Part shown: piece by piece, positions 27,783 through 37,498 of the stretch
Position numbering within the stretch: position 1 is the stretch's first letter
How the letters are laid out: every line of letters starts with the position of its first letter
Notes under the pieces: generated by a model
Database searches by the model: none
Seen by the model: only the letters and a program-made list of their open reading frames with translations
What the model was told of the DNA's origin: nothing
Made by a program: the position numbers and the translations under genes
Assembly (NCBI GenBank): GCA_019057865.1
Contig: JAHLWP010000023.1
Coordinates: forward strand, 1 to 62,718
Length of the DNA stretch: 62,718 bases
Direction of reading: 5' to 3'
From: Promethearchaeota archaeon
GTDB taxonomy: Archaea; Asgardarchaeota; Lokiarchaeia; Sigyniarchaeales; SOKP01

Positions 27783-30700
27783 TTATCTTGTGCTTTGGAT
27801 AAATTGTTTTTCCTTCTTTTGCACTTTTTCCCATTTCTTACGCTCTGAACGCAATTTGAATATATCAACATCTTTATAAATCAAACCCTCTTCTTTAGCA
27901 GGAATCATTCGTTCAGTACGATCTTTTTCAGGAGTGTATATAAGAGATTCTCCAAATTCTGCGACATTAGCGAAGAAACAGTAAGCATAAATAGATCTAC
28001 GGGCATCAAAATGGGCCGCTTTAAAATCAGCTGTGACTGGAGTAAATGCAGGATTAATTAGAATATCAACAGGAGGTTCAAAATTTTTTAATTCCACTCT
28101 CAAATCCATATCAAGGAAATCCCGGCAAATAACTATAGCAATTCTTCCAAACTCAGTATTACATATGGTTGTATTTCTTGGATAGGAACTTGTTTCAATT
28201 GCTTCTTTAACTTTTTTTCCCTCAATATGTATTGTTGCGGGGATATGTTTTTCCTGTTCCCAAAGAATACCTTCCGGACTAATTACTGTACTAATATTTT
28301 TCTTAGATTTTTCATCGTGATAAGACCCCGGAATAATATACATATCATAAATTTTAGCATAGTTCATTAACTCCTCAATGACTTCATTATAATTCAAATC
28401 AATCATCATTTCTGGAAAGATAAGAATGTCAACTCCACTAGAATTAGCCTTCTCAATGATTTCTTTATAGGTTGATCTAAGTGAATTTAATACATTTTCT
28501 TTAATTCCTAATAATCCAAGCTTTTTAATATCAAAAAACTCTTTTAAAATGTCTCCAGATTTAGATAGCCCAATTTGACCAATTCCAATTTTACATGTAT
28601 TTCGTTGGATTTTAGAGTATTGTTTTAGTAAATCATTATATATTAAATTATATTTTCTCGCTTTCTCCATACTATCCGATAATTCACTAGCTTCTACTGT
28701 TAATTGATTGATTTCACTTAATCTTGGTGATAAACTGGATTCTATTGGGCATGCGGGAGCAACAATCCCTGCTGTACTTCTTGAAATCACAGGGTTACTA
28801 ATTGTATTTAAAGCAGAATATAAAATCATTTCTTCTCTTTCTATCCGATGTAATTTTTCATAAATTTCTTCATGTCTTTCTTTATATCCCGATTTTTCAA
28901 ATATATCCGCAGCAGACTTTAGATATTTAGTACCAACTTCTAACTGCTTTTTTCTATTATCAAGTTCTAATTCTTGATCTGCTTTGATTAAATGCCAAAG
29001 TGCATCGAAATAAGATGAAGTTGCTAGAGCCCAATCTGCACCACCATTAAATCCTCCTCTTTCATACGAACTAGATGCTTTTCTTAACATCATTCTTACT
29101 TTTTTATAATAATCTGCTTTTTTCTCAATATCTGTAGAATCATCAAATTTGCAGCCGTTTTCTAACGCTAAACAAACAGAAGAATTACCAGAAGCTAATA
29201 ATTTTAATTTTCTATCAGTGAATAAATCACTTGCTTTTAAAAATAGTTTTGAAGCTTCTAAGAACCTCTCTGGTTCTTGATAATTCTCAGCAAGCTCCAT
29301 CCCTTCCCAAGCTCTACATAAATGATAAATTGCTTCTAATTCCTTTCTCTCTCGTTCAATCTTAAATAAAGTACAAATATCTCTAAATTGAGAGGCCGCT
29401 AAAGCGAAATTCTCAGCAGCAGATAGATGCTCCCCTTTCTTTTGAAGAATTCTGGCTTTCTCAAGGTTAATACGGGCTAAACAGTAATTAATCCTAACAT
29501 TAGCCACTTTTTCTAGTTTTGATATTCTTTCTATCTCAATTTTATTAGAAGACTGAGTTAAAGCTTCTTTTAATACATCTATTGATTTTTCAAAACTTTC
29601 TTTTGTATCTTGATATTTATTAATTGCGTCTTGATGTTCTTCTTTCTTGCTTGCATCTTCTGAAACTTCTAATAATGCCCAAGATGAATAATATGAAGCC
29701 TCATATTGATATTTAGATAGATTTTTCAGGATCTCACAAGCCATATCATATTGTTCTTTTGCTTTCAAATGATCCTCTTTTTTATGGTTAACTTTAGCCT
29801 CTTCAATTAATTTCCAAGCATTATCATATTCAATCTTTTCTTTAACTCTATCTTTTAATGGTTTAAATTGAATTTTTTTTAATGATTTTATATGAGCTTT
29901 ACTTGCCATTTCATATTGTTGAGCAGAAGCTAAATGATTACCCAATCGATCTTCTATTCTTGCTAAATATTCATAAGCAGCAGCAGTATGGTAATAATAA
30001 CCCTTCTCTCCAGTGTCTTTTACTAAATTAAGAAATGATTCTCTTGCCTGAGACAATGGTTCTTTTTGCTTAGTAAGTATAGCAAAATCCTCGTATAACA
30101 ATCCGAGATGCATCCGATCGGCAATGAAATCCCTATACGATTCAATTGAAAATTCAATATGATTTTTGGTTGCATCTATTGCAATTAATAAATTCTTAAT
30201 TTTTTCTTGCTTATTTACTAAAATATCAGATAAAGTCTTATGAGCTCGATATAATGAAATATAACCAGCAGCTCTACTCATTCCTGCTTTATACTTGTTT
30301 CCAGCTTTTTCAGCTGCATGTGCACATTCAAACATATTTTTAATAAGTTTCTCGCGATTCTCTCTTTTGGGAGTTAAAAGTACTAATTGCGAATAGAGAT
30401 TAGTCAAAATCTGATATGATATTGGCAAAAATGGTCCAAAGGTGAGTTTTTTTAGTCCATCTTCTAATTCTTTAATTCCTTTCTTTGCATAAATTCTTCT
30501 TAAATCCGGTTTTAAAAAACTTCTTTGAGTAAAATTTTGATAAGATATTGCTGACAAAAAATTAGTCAAGAAACTCCAAAACGAATATAAATTTTGATAA
30601 ATTTTTCCTTTTTCTTGAATTTCATTAATATCTGCTAATATCCTTTTTTGAAGATCTTGGAATCTTCCTAAAATAGCAAGATGGTAATCCAACCAAAATA

Positions 30701-31628
30701 TAGAATGTATAAGCATTGGTTTAATATTTAATTCTCTAATAATTTCTAAAGATTTCTCGCAAAAATTTATACCTTTATCAGCAAGATCTTTTTGTTCTTT
30801 CTCATCATAAATAAACCTAGCCGCAATTTGGCAATTTATAGAACCCTTAGAATGGTAAATTAAAGCTTTATTGTATTTGTCATCACATTGTTCAACATAC
30901 TTTAAACCTTCATTGCAATTATCAAGGAACTTATTAAGAATCAGTTCCTGTTCACTATTCATCCAAAAAAGTTTATCTGTTCTGGAAAAACTTATCCAAG
31001 TTTTGATGGCATTAATAAAATTGTTTATGAATAAAAAACTTCCTATATATTCTTTATAATCTAATTCATATGATAAATTCCAACCTTGTTCATTTATTTC
31101 AGCACCTTTTTGGCATAATTGCTCAAATTCAACAGGATCGTCACAATATTGTAATAAATAACCTAAAGTAATTGTAGATTGGTTTAAAATCCTCAATAAA
31201 TTGCTTTTATCATTTTTTTTATTATAAATTTCACTAACTTCTATGTATTTTTCAAAAGAATTAAGATAAAATTCTTTACAATATTCAGGAGATATTCCCC
31301 TGTCTGCTTTAACTCTAAATTGTCCTGCTATACACTCTAATTCTTTTACTTTATCATTCATCTCTTTATAAAGCCTTATTGCCTTATCATATGCTTTTAT
31401 GGAATTTTCTATCCATTTTTTATGTTCTTCCTCTGTTTCAGCTGTTAAATTTGCCATTTGGTAAATGTTTCCAATTTTTTCATAAATTTTTGCAATTATT
31501 TTTATATCTTTCTTATCTATTAGAGATTCTAGGACTTGTTTATACAATTTAGCAGCTTCTATTAAATTATAATTCTTTTGCTCTACTTCTGCTTTTACTA
31601 ATAATTCAGCGGGGTCTATTTTTACCAT
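27783..31628 (-). CDS. Giant TPR-solenoid protein with C-terminal nitrilase domain (paralog 2)
   Basis: This 1281-aa protein matches its downstream neighbour along its whole length. The N-terminal helical repeats are more divergent (for example QKNYNLIEAAKLYKQVLE), while repeats near residues 520-640 (YEYLARIEDRLGNH) and the C-terminal part are highly conserved. The nitrilase triad is intact: Glu1073 (IFPEM), Lys1127 (EQEKHIP), Cys1168 (VICRDFLDMD). The last 60 residues (RDIYAYCFFAN region to KEKQFIQSTR) are nearly the same in both. Conservation highest at the catalytic end, with drift in the solenoid, suggests the two share a reaction but bind different partners. A 138-bp spacer separates the genes, so they may form one operon or have separate promoters. 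Confidence 0.85.
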   Translation of the reverse strand: MVKIDPAELLVKAEVEQKNYNLIEAAKLYKQVLESLIDKKDIKIIAKIYEKIGNIYQMANLTAETEEEHKKWIENSIKAYDKAIRLYKEMNDKVKELECIAGQFRVKADRGISPEYCKEFYLNSFEKYIEVSEIYNKKNDKSNLLRILNQSTITLGYLLQYCDDPVEFEQLCQKGAEINEQGWNLSYELDYKEYIGSFLFINNFINAIKTWISFSRTDKLFWMNSEQELILNKFLDNCNEGLKYVEQCDDKYNKALIYHSKGSINCQIAARFIYDEKEQKDLADKGINFCEKSLEIIRELNIKPMLIHSIFWLDYHLAILGRFQDLQKRILADINEIQEKGKIYQNLYSFWSFLTNFLSAISYQNFTQRSFLKPDLRRIYAKKGIKELEDGLKKLTFGPFLPISYQILTNLYSQLVLLTPKRENREKLIKNMFECAHAAEKAGNKYKAGMSRAAGYISLYRAHKTLSDILVNKQEKIKNLLIAIDATKNHIEFSIESYRDFIADRMHLGLLYEDFAILTKQKEPLSQARESFLNLVKDTGEKGYYYHTAAAYEYLARIEDRLGNHLASAQQYEMASKAHIKSLKKIQFKPLKDRVKEKIEYDNAWKLIEEAKVNHKKEDHLKAKEQYDMACEILKNLSKYQYEASYYSSWALLEVSEDASKKEEHQDAINKYQDTKESFEKSIDVLKEALTQSSNKIEIERISKLEKVANVRINYCLARINLEKARILQKKGEHLSAAENFALAASQFRDICTLFKIERERKELEAIYHLCRAWEGMELAENYQEPERFLEASKLFLKASDLFTDRKLKLLASGNSSVCLALENGCKFDDSTDIEKKADYYKKVRMMLRKASSSYERGGFNGGADWALATSSYFDALWHLIKADQELELDNRKKQLEVGTKYLKSAADIFEKSGYKERHEEIYEKLHRIEREEMILYSALNTISNPVISRSTAGIVAPACPIESSLSPRLSEINQLTVEASELSDSMEKARKYNLIYNDLLKQYSKIQRNTCKIGIGQIGLSKSGDILKEFFDIKKLGLLGIKENVLNSLRSTYKEIIEKANSSGVDILIFPEMMIDLNYNEVIEELMNYAKIYDMYIIPGSYHDEKSKKNISTVISPEGILWEQEKHIPATIHIEGKKVKEAIETSSYPRNTTICNTEFGRIAIVICRDFLDMDLRVELKNFEPPVDILINPAFTPVTADFKAAHFDARRSIYAYCFFANVAEFGESLIYTPEKDRTERMIPAKEEGLIYKDVDIFKLRSERKKWEKVQKKEKQFIQSTR

Positions 31629-31776
31629 CCTTGATTATTATTTCATCTTAAATTGAAAAGTAATTTTTCTTGGTTTTCATATTTTAACTCTTTAGTAATA
31701 ATGAGATTTCTCAATTTATAATTCTTTACGTTTTTTTCAAATAGTTAAATGTATTATCATTTAGAGTAGGAGTATC

Positions 31777-32577
31777 TCAAAAATACATTCGTATAGCCAA
31801 TCCCATCAATACGATAGCTACAATAAATTGAAGATAGTTACGAGGTATTTTGTTTGAGACCTTAGCTCCAAAAATCGATCCTAAAATGGCACCTATACCA
31901 ATGAAAATTCCAATTAAAAAATTAATTTGACCAAGAAAGCTCTTAACAATGGTGTTATAAATAGCAGTAAAAAAGATTATTGAAGTGGAAATTGCAGTAG
32001 CATTATGAATAGGATATTGTAGCACAATATGTAAGGAAGGTGTGTTAATAATTCCACCACCTATACCAAGTAGATTTGCTGTAAAGCCAGCTAAGATAAA
32101 TAATGGTATAGATTTCATAAGATTAATTTTATAATCGTGTTCTTTAAGAATGAATTCCTTCTCAATTAAATCCTCTGAGTGCCCTTTATTTATAGTATGT
32201 ATTGCTTTATAGACCATATTCAAACCTCCAATAAGTAATAAGGAAGCAAAGATCATTTTTAATAAAGTATTGTTTATCTGAATAATTGAAAATATAATAC
32301 TAGCAGAAATGCTTCCTAAAATAGAAAAAGTTGCAAATAGTAGAGATAATTTTATAGCAGTTCTTTTTTGCTTTAAATAGGATATGAAACCTGCTAAAGA
32401 AGAAATTAAAATTATAAAGGTAGATGTATCTATTGCTTTATTAATGGGGATTAAAAATAGGAGAGTCATAATAGAAACAAAAAAAATACCCCCTCCCACA
32501 CCAGAAATAACAGAAATTGTACCTGTTAAGAAACCGAGAAATATTAATAAAAAAATAATCCCCAGTGATAGTTCCAT
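31777..32577 (-). CDS. TSUP (TauE/SafE) family permease
   Basis: The 266-aa membrane protein has about eight helices and the family pattern: GTISVISGVGGGIFFVSIM in the first repeat and the second-repeat counterpart GFTANLLGIGGGIINTPSL. These paired Gly-rich re-entrant motifs mark the TauE/SafE or sulfite-exporter family, which moves sulfite, sulfoacetate, taurine or other C2/organosulfur anions. The ATG at 32577 is preferred over a TTG two codons upstream. It is monocistronic; the substrate is not inferable. Confidence 0.85.
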   Translation of the reverse strand: MELSLGIIFLLIFLGFLTGTISVISGVGGGIFFVSIMTLLFLIPINKAIDTSTFIILISSLAGFISYLKQKRTAIKLSLLFATFSILGSISASIIFSIIQINNTLLKMIFASLLLIGGLNMVYKAIHTINKGHSEDLIEKEFILKEHDYKINLMKSIPLFILAGFTANLLGIGGGIINTPSLHIVLQYPIHNATAISTSIIFFTAIYNTIVKSFLGQINFLIGIFIGIGAILGSIFGAKVSNKIPRNYLQFIVAIVLMGLAIRMYF

Positions 32578-32707
32578 AAACAACCAAATATCTTTTATCT
32601 CAAAAAGTTTCTTAAAATACGGTATTACTAAAAAAAATCAATAATTAAATTATAGAAACGTTATTAATTTAGTAAGTAAATAACCTTAATTTTTGATAAT
32701 ATATCAT

Positions 32708-33103
32708 ATGCCTGATTCTAACGACGAAAAACTAATAGTTGAACTTGTTGCTTGTTCCCGATGTGGCAATCCTTTTATGGTAGAAAAAGGAAAAAAATCT
32801 TCGGGTGACCTTGTTTGTGATAATTGTATTAAACTAGAACAAAGAAAAAAACAGTTAGCATTAGGTGTTATTGATAATGTACTTGAATCTCAAAAAGAAA
32901 TAGGAGATTCAATTATGGAAGTGAAGAATAAAATATCACAATCTCAGTCTAATAAGCAATTTTTCCTAGAAAAAATTAAGAGAAAATCTGAGTCTCTTAC
33001 AAAGTCCATTGAGCTCTTACAAAAAATAGATAAGACAAAAGAAGAAAAATTTATTGATGAATACAAAAAATTGTTCGAGAAATTAAAGAAAGATTATTCT
33101 TAA
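32708..33103 (+). CDS. Zinc-ribbon plus coiled-coil protein
   Basis: This 131-aa protein has a zinc ribbon near its N terminus (CSRCGNPF, then CDNC about 23 residues later) and then roughly 85 residues of Lys/Glu-rich helix with coiled-coil spacing. The ATG at 32708 is chosen; a TTG five codons upstream is also open. Such proteins often bind nucleic acid or the transcription machinery, but nothing here proves that. Family not recognised. It lies between a permease and a convergent methyltransferase gene, without operon partner. Confidence 0.6.
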   Translation: MPDSNDEKLIVELVACSRCGNPFMVEKGKKSSGDLVCDNCIKLEQRKKQLALGVIDNVLESQKEIGDSIMEVKNKISQSQSNKQFFLEKIKRKSESLTKSIELLQKIDKTKEEKFIDEYKKLFEKLKKDYS

Positions 33104-33122
33104 ACTATTTTTTAAATCTAAC

Positions 33123-33884
33123 TTACATCTTTATGAAAATAAATGCTAAGTTCATTATTTTATTAAGTGAATGATATTTTGCATCCAATTTCATGAATTT
33201 AGCCATAGATATAACGATTATATTCCAAATCTTTCGAAAAATAATATTTGATTCATAACGATATCTTAATTTTAATATCTTTCTTTCAATTTTTTTAGGA
33301 TTTGTAGTTTGAATATCTGCGATACGCATCAATTGTCCATAGATTCCAAAGAATTTTATTGTCTTCAATTTATACTTTTTAAATAATCCTTTTACTTGGT
33401 TTATTTCATAACGTCTATAATGTCCTATCAATTTATCTTGGTTTGTGTAAAATCTCATACTATGAGGGACTGTAATAACTGCTATTCCATTTTTTTTTAA
33501 AATTCTGCTGATTTCGGAAACTGCTATTTGGTCATCTTTAATATGTTCCAACACATCCAGAGCACATATAAAATCAAATGAACCACTACGATATGGTAGC
33601 CGTAAAATATCTCCACAAACAGGATACAAGTAAATCTTTGAAGAATATTGTTTTAAGGGGAGATTAGCGAGATCAAAAAAAGATTTATGAAAACTATTAT
33701 TAAATACGTATAGAAATGAATTACCTGAACATCCAATATCTATTGCATTTTTTAATTGATTCTTCAAATTGAGATTTTCTTTTAATAAATCGAATTTACA
33801 TCTGATTCCTGGAGAAAGAAAATATTCATTTATAGTTCTGTGAGAAAAATTCTTATGTTCTTCGTAAAATCTCTTTTTATTCAT
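33123..33884 (-). CDS. SAM-dependent methyltransferase (class I)
   Basis: The Rossmann-type SAM-binding domain is clear: motif I IDIGCSGNSFLYVF, the acidic end of strand 2 region, and the motif DVLEHIKDDQIAVSEISRIL followed by KKNGIAVITVPHS, as in the Methyltransf_11 group. The last 100 residues are basic and partly hydrophobic (RKIWNIIVISMAKFM), perhaps for membrane or lipid contact. At 253 aa it resembles methyltransferases acting on small molecules, lipids or glycans. No substrate can be assigned from the context. Confidence 0.82.
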   Translation of the reverse strand: MNKKRFYEEHKNFSHRTINEYFLSPGIRCKFDLLKENLNLKNQLKNAIDIGCSGNSFLYVFNNSFHKSFFDLANLPLKQYSSKIYLYPVCGDILRLPYRSGSFDFICALDVLEHIKDDQIAVSEISRILKKNGIAVITVPHSMRFYTNQDKLIGHYRRYEINQVKGLFKKYKLKTIKFFGIYGQLMRIADIQTTNPKKIERKILKLRYRYESNIIFRKIWNIIVISMAKFMKLDAKYHSLNKIMNLAFIFIKM

Positions 33885-34070
33885 AAAAATAGTTAAAATG
33901 ATAATTTAAAAATAAATAGGCTAGTTATTATATATTTAGTTATCAAAATTCTTATTTTTTTCTCTATGTGGGTCGCCATTCTTTAAAGCCTTTTTAAGTA
34001 ATCGAAAATATTAAAAATTAATATTAAAAATTACAGTTAATTTATTTTACAAAAATAATTTTATTTAACG

Positions 34071-34478
34071 ATGATTCAACTAAGTGTACTTTTGGAAGAT
34101 AAGCCAGGGGAACTCGCTAATTTTATTAAGCTACTTATGGATAATAAAATCTTTATAAGAGCTTTAACTGTAGCAAAAACATCCGAATATGGATTACTAT
34201 TAATTCTAGTTGATAAACCAGAACAGTGTGTTGATCTTTTGGATGAAAATAATTTTACTTTATCCACTACAGAAGTCATTGCTGTAAGATTAAATGATAA
34301 CCCAAATGCATTGTATGAAATTCCAAAAACATTAGGTGATAATAAAATCAATATTGATTACTTTTATTCTACTTTAATAAAAGAAGAAGCTCTACTTATA
34401 TTGCGTATAGAAGATCAAATTATCGAGGAAGCATTAAATACTTTAAAAGAGAAAGGATTTACTATAGTAGAAAAATAA
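34071..34478 (+). CDS. Tandem ACT-domain protein
   Basis: The protein (135 aa) consists of two ACT domains of about 65 residues: QLSVLLEDKPGELANFIKLL opens the first, and the second starts near residue 75 (NALYEIPKTLGDNKINIDYF). ACT domains bind amino acids or other small ligands and regulate enzymes or transporters. There is no attached catalytic domain, as in small regulatory subunits. The gene is divergent from a methyltransferase gene and convergent with the end of the benzoyl-CoA operon; no enzyme partner is adjacent. Confidence 0.85.
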   Translation: MIQLSVLLEDKPGELANFIKLLMDNKIFIRALTVAKTSEYGLLLILVDKPEQCVDLLDENNFTLSTTEVIAVRLNDNPNALYEIPKTLGDNKINIDYFYSTLIKEEALLILRIEDQIIEEALNTLKEKGFTIVEK

Positions 34479-34529
34479 CATCTATAATTTTTGTTTTTTA
34501 CTAAAATTTATTTTCATTCTTCTATTAAA

Positions 34530-37064
34530 TTAAAAAAGATCATCATCAAGATCTTCATTCCCCTCTGGGAATCTTCCGAATTCTTGCATGAATTGTTGAA
34601 GTAATTCACTCTCTCTTTTTGTGTACATTGGATCTTCATCATAATCAAAATAACAAGCCTTTATATTTGTTTTTAATTGTTCCTCTAATGCTAAACGTAA
34701 ATTAGGAGTTCCTTGTATTAAGATTATCTCTTGATTCTCATTTAAGACTTGAATAGCACCTTCCGTCTCGGGTACTAATAGAACATTGTCAGTAATTAAT
34801 TCTAACCATTTTTGAGGGGGAAGCACTACAGGTGAGATTTCAAAACGTAGATCACATCTTAAACAACGATTAGCCTCTTCCAAGGCTAAATTTTCATCAA
34901 AACCTAGTTCAATTTCATTAAAACTGCTTTGACGTTCTTTTAAAGATAAAAGCGGCATTTGAGAACGCGATTTATCAAAAAAGTTTTCATCACGTCCCAA
35001 GAATGGGTTAGAAACCTCTTTTTCAGTAAATATATCTTCCATTTCGCCATTCCCTCCCAAATACTTATCAATTGAAGTAGCAGCTTTTCGTCCCATCTCA
35101 ATTGCATCAACTACAGAACCGGGGTTTATTACAACTTCACCACCCGCAAAAATTCCAGGGATATTTGTCTCTAAAGTTTCTTCTTTAGTTTGAATCAATC
35201 CTTCTGTAGAGATTTTAATTTTGTTCTCTCCCTCCAAAAGAGATAAATCAGGAATTTGGCCTATAGCCATTATTATCATGTCTGTTTTAATCGATTTAGT
35301 ATTTTTTTCATCAAAAATAGGATTGAATTTGTTATTTTCATCAAATATTGAGTCACAGTGGATAAGTTCTACCTCAGACACTTTACCATCCATATCAGTG
35401 ATTTTTTTTGGTCCCCATGAACAATTAAGTGTTATGCCCTCATCTATTGCTTTTTGAATTTCCCATTCATGAGCAGGCATCTCTTCCCTACATTCTAAGC
35501 AGGTTAATTGGACTTCTCTAACTCCTAATCGTTTAGCTGTTAAAGCTACATCTATTGCTACATTACCTCCCCCGATAACAATAACATTTTCAGTAATCTT
35601 AACTTCTTTACCAAGATTGATTTCTTTCAAAAAGTCAAGACCCCATAGAATATTTGGTAGATTTGAACCTTCTATCTCAAGTTTTTTGGTATTTTGAGCA
35701 CCAATAGCTAAAAATATGGCATCAAAGCCCTGTTCTTTTAAATCATCAAGCGATAAATGTTCTCCTATAAGTTTTTCTGTTTGGATATCAATTCCCGTAC
35801 TTAATATATGATCAAGATCTTTTTGAAGGACAACTCGTGGTAATCGATATTCAGGAATTCCTACTCTCAACATTCCTCCCATATAAGAATTAGTTTCAAA
35901 CACTGTAACAGAATGGCCAATTCTCCTTAAATAATAAGCTGCTGTGAGTCCTGCTGGACCAGAACCAATCACGGCCACTTTTTTCCCCGTTGAAGAGCCA
36001 ATTTTTATTTGTGATTTCCACAATTCAGTATCATGGTCCATTGCAAAACGTTTTAGTGCACAAATAGCAATAGGTTCATTAATTTGGTTTCGACGGCATT
36101 TGATTTCACAATCATGAAAGCAAACTCTTCCAAGAACTGAAGGAAAAGGTGTTTTTTCGCGGACAACTGCCGCTGCTTCAGCATACTTTTTCTCTGCAAT
36201 CAATCGAATATATCGTGGTACATCAATCCCTAATGGGCAAGTATCTCTACAAGGGACAAGCTGTTTTTCACGTTCAGCCCAAAGGATATCTTTATCTGTC
36301 AGTGCTCCTGTTGGGCAAACCTCAACACAAGCACCGCAGAATTTACATCCCGATTCCTTAAGAGTAGGGGCTATGCTCCCAACTATGGTTTCTCCATTAG
36401 AATAAACGAACCCTAAGGCTTCAACACCACGGAGATCTCGACAGACTCTAACACATCTAGTACATCCGATACATAACTCGTAATTCCGGATAAAAAGAGG
36501 TTCATCCTCAATAATCGTACGTCCTCGGGGAATATAACGTGGAGTATCTTCTCGAATTCCAATATTCTCAGCAATTTTTTGTAATTCACATCGTCCTAAG
36601 ATTGGACAACAACGTTCCTCTACAGGAACATTAGGCGAACATGGTTCACGACTACAACCTTCGCGTTGGGCACAAACCAAACAGGCATGTGGATGTGTTG
36701 AAAGTATCTGCATTAACTTCTCACGACGCAGAGCTTGAATTTCCGATGTATTAGTCAAGATTATCATACCCTCTTCGATCATAGTACTACAAGATGTAGA
36801 TAAACCTTCAATCCCTTCTACTTTTACAACGCAAAGTTGGCATCCTTCATGTCCTTGGGATGAAAAAATAGAATTATCATTTTTGATTTGAGTATTCCCT
36901 TGAAAAACAAATTCTATTGGTTTCATTCCTATTAGGGGTGGTAAATCTGGGTGTGCACAAAGACTAGGAATATAAATTCCAGCATTTTTAGATGCTTCTA
37001 AAATAGTAATTCCTTTTTTAGTATCAATTTTAGTCCCGTTAATAGTAATTGATATCGTTTCCAT
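34530..37064 (-). CDS. NuoG/GltD-like Fe-S flavoprotein, probable electron donor to benzoyl-CoA reductase (BzdV-like)
   Basis: This 844-aa protein combines several redox modules. Residues 1-100 form a [2Fe-2S] fold (cysteines in PSLCAHP and GCQLCVVKVEG); HPHACLVCAQREGCSREPC is a NuoG-like cluster motif; CIGCTRCVRVCRDLRG and CKFCGACVEVCPTG bind two [4Fe-4S]. Next, a GltD-like part has CPLGIDVPRYIRLI, the FAD site VAVIGSGPAGLTAAYYLRR and the NAD(P) site VIVIGGGNVAIDVALTAKRLG. The last ~90 residues (VPETEGAIQVLNENQEIIL, then MYTKRESELLQQF) are a separate domain, tentatively GIY-YIG-like. As the last gene of the benzoyl-CoA operon it probably passes electrons from NAD(P)H toward the ferredoxin gene product upstream, comparable to BzdV in Azoarcus. 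The spacer of 108 bp is the longest in the operon. Confidence 0.8.
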   Translation of the reverse strand: METISITINGTKIDTKKGITILEASKNAGIYIPSLCAHPDLPPLIGMKPIEFVFQGNTQIKNDNSIFSSQGHEGCQLCVVKVEGIEGLSTSCSTMIEEGMIILTNTSEIQALRREKLMQILSTHPHACLVCAQREGCSREPCSPNVPVEERCCPILGRCELQKIAENIGIREDTPRYIPRGRTIIEDEPLFIRNYELCIGCTRCVRVCRDLRGVEALGFVYSNGETIVGSIAPTLKESGCKFCGACVEVCPTGALTDKDILWAEREKQLVPCRDTCPLGIDVPRYIRLIAEKKYAEAAAVVREKTPFPSVLGRVCFHDCEIKCRRNQINEPIAICALKRFAMDHDTELWKSQIKIGSSTGKKVAVIGSGPAGLTAAYYLRRIGHSVTVFETNSYMGGMLRVGIPEYRLPRVVLQKDLDHILSTGIDIQTEKLIGEHLSLDDLKEQGFDAIFLAIGAQNTKKLEIEGSNLPNILWGLDFLKEINLGKEVKITENVIVIGGGNVAIDVALTAKRLGVREVQLTCLECREEMPAHEWEIQKAIDEGITLNCSWGPKKITDMDGKVSEVELIHCDSIFDENNKFNPIFDEKNTKSIKTDMIIMAIGQIPDLSLLEGENKIKISTEGLIQTKEETLETNIPGIFAGGEVVINPGSVVDAIEMGRKAATSIDKYLGGNGEMEDIFTEKEVSNPFLGRDENFFDKSRSQMPLLSLKERQSSFNEIELGFDENLALEEANRCLRCDLRFEISPVVLPPQKWLELITDNVLLVPETEGAIQVLNENQEIILIQGTPNLRLALEEQLKTNIKACYFDYDEDPMYTKRESELLQQFMQEFGRFPEGNEDLDDDLF

Positions 37065-37172
37065 TTTTTACACTCTCTAAAAATAATTAGATCAAGAAAC
37101 AATCGTAAAAAAAAATTATGGTATGGATCGATATTTATTATTTGAAATAATAAATAAATATCTACTTATATT

Positions 37173-37460
37173 CTACCAAGAGTGAGATAATGCGCCAGGT
37201 TCACAAGCTTGTACACAAGGTAATTCCTTTGACCTACCACCTGGTTTACAAGGAGCACATGAGTATTTAATTTTCTTGCGGTGTTCTTCAGTGACGGTTG
37301 CTATGATTTCATCCCCTAGGGGATCTAGTTCATTTTCAGCCATTTCTAGTACACCTACAGGGCATGCTTCAACACATCTTCCACATGAATTACATAGATC
37401 AGTATCTACAGTGATAAAATATTCTCCTGAGCCATCCTTATAACCATAATTAGCTTTCAT
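37173..37460 (-). CDS. Ferredoxin-type [4Fe-4S] protein of the benzoyl-CoA operon
   Basis: The 95-aa protein has one complete [4Fe-4S] motif, CNSCGRCVEACP (residues about 23-34), and a second, spread-out set in CAPCKPGG and CVQACEPGAL. The distal motif is irregular but typical of larger ferredoxins. Between them is a 35-residue acidic insert. In benzoyl-CoA clusters a small ferredoxin (BzdM in Azoarcus) donates low-potential electrons to benzoyl-CoA reductase; position and strand here agree. It lies between the activase gene (38 bp) and the flavoprotein gene (108 bp). Confidence 0.85.
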   Translation of the reverse strand: MKANYGYKDGSGEYFITVDTDLCNSCGRCVEACPVGVLEMAENELDPLGDEIIATVTEEHRKKIKYSCAPCKPGGRSKELPCVQACEPGALSHSW

Positions 37461-37498
37461 CCTTCACTTCCTCTTGTTTTAAATATTTAAATGAGATT

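Noticed and set aside
33950..34070. Repeated ATTAAAAATTAATATTAAAAATTA before the ACT gene
   Set aside because: Low-complexity AT sequence; not longer than expected by chance here.
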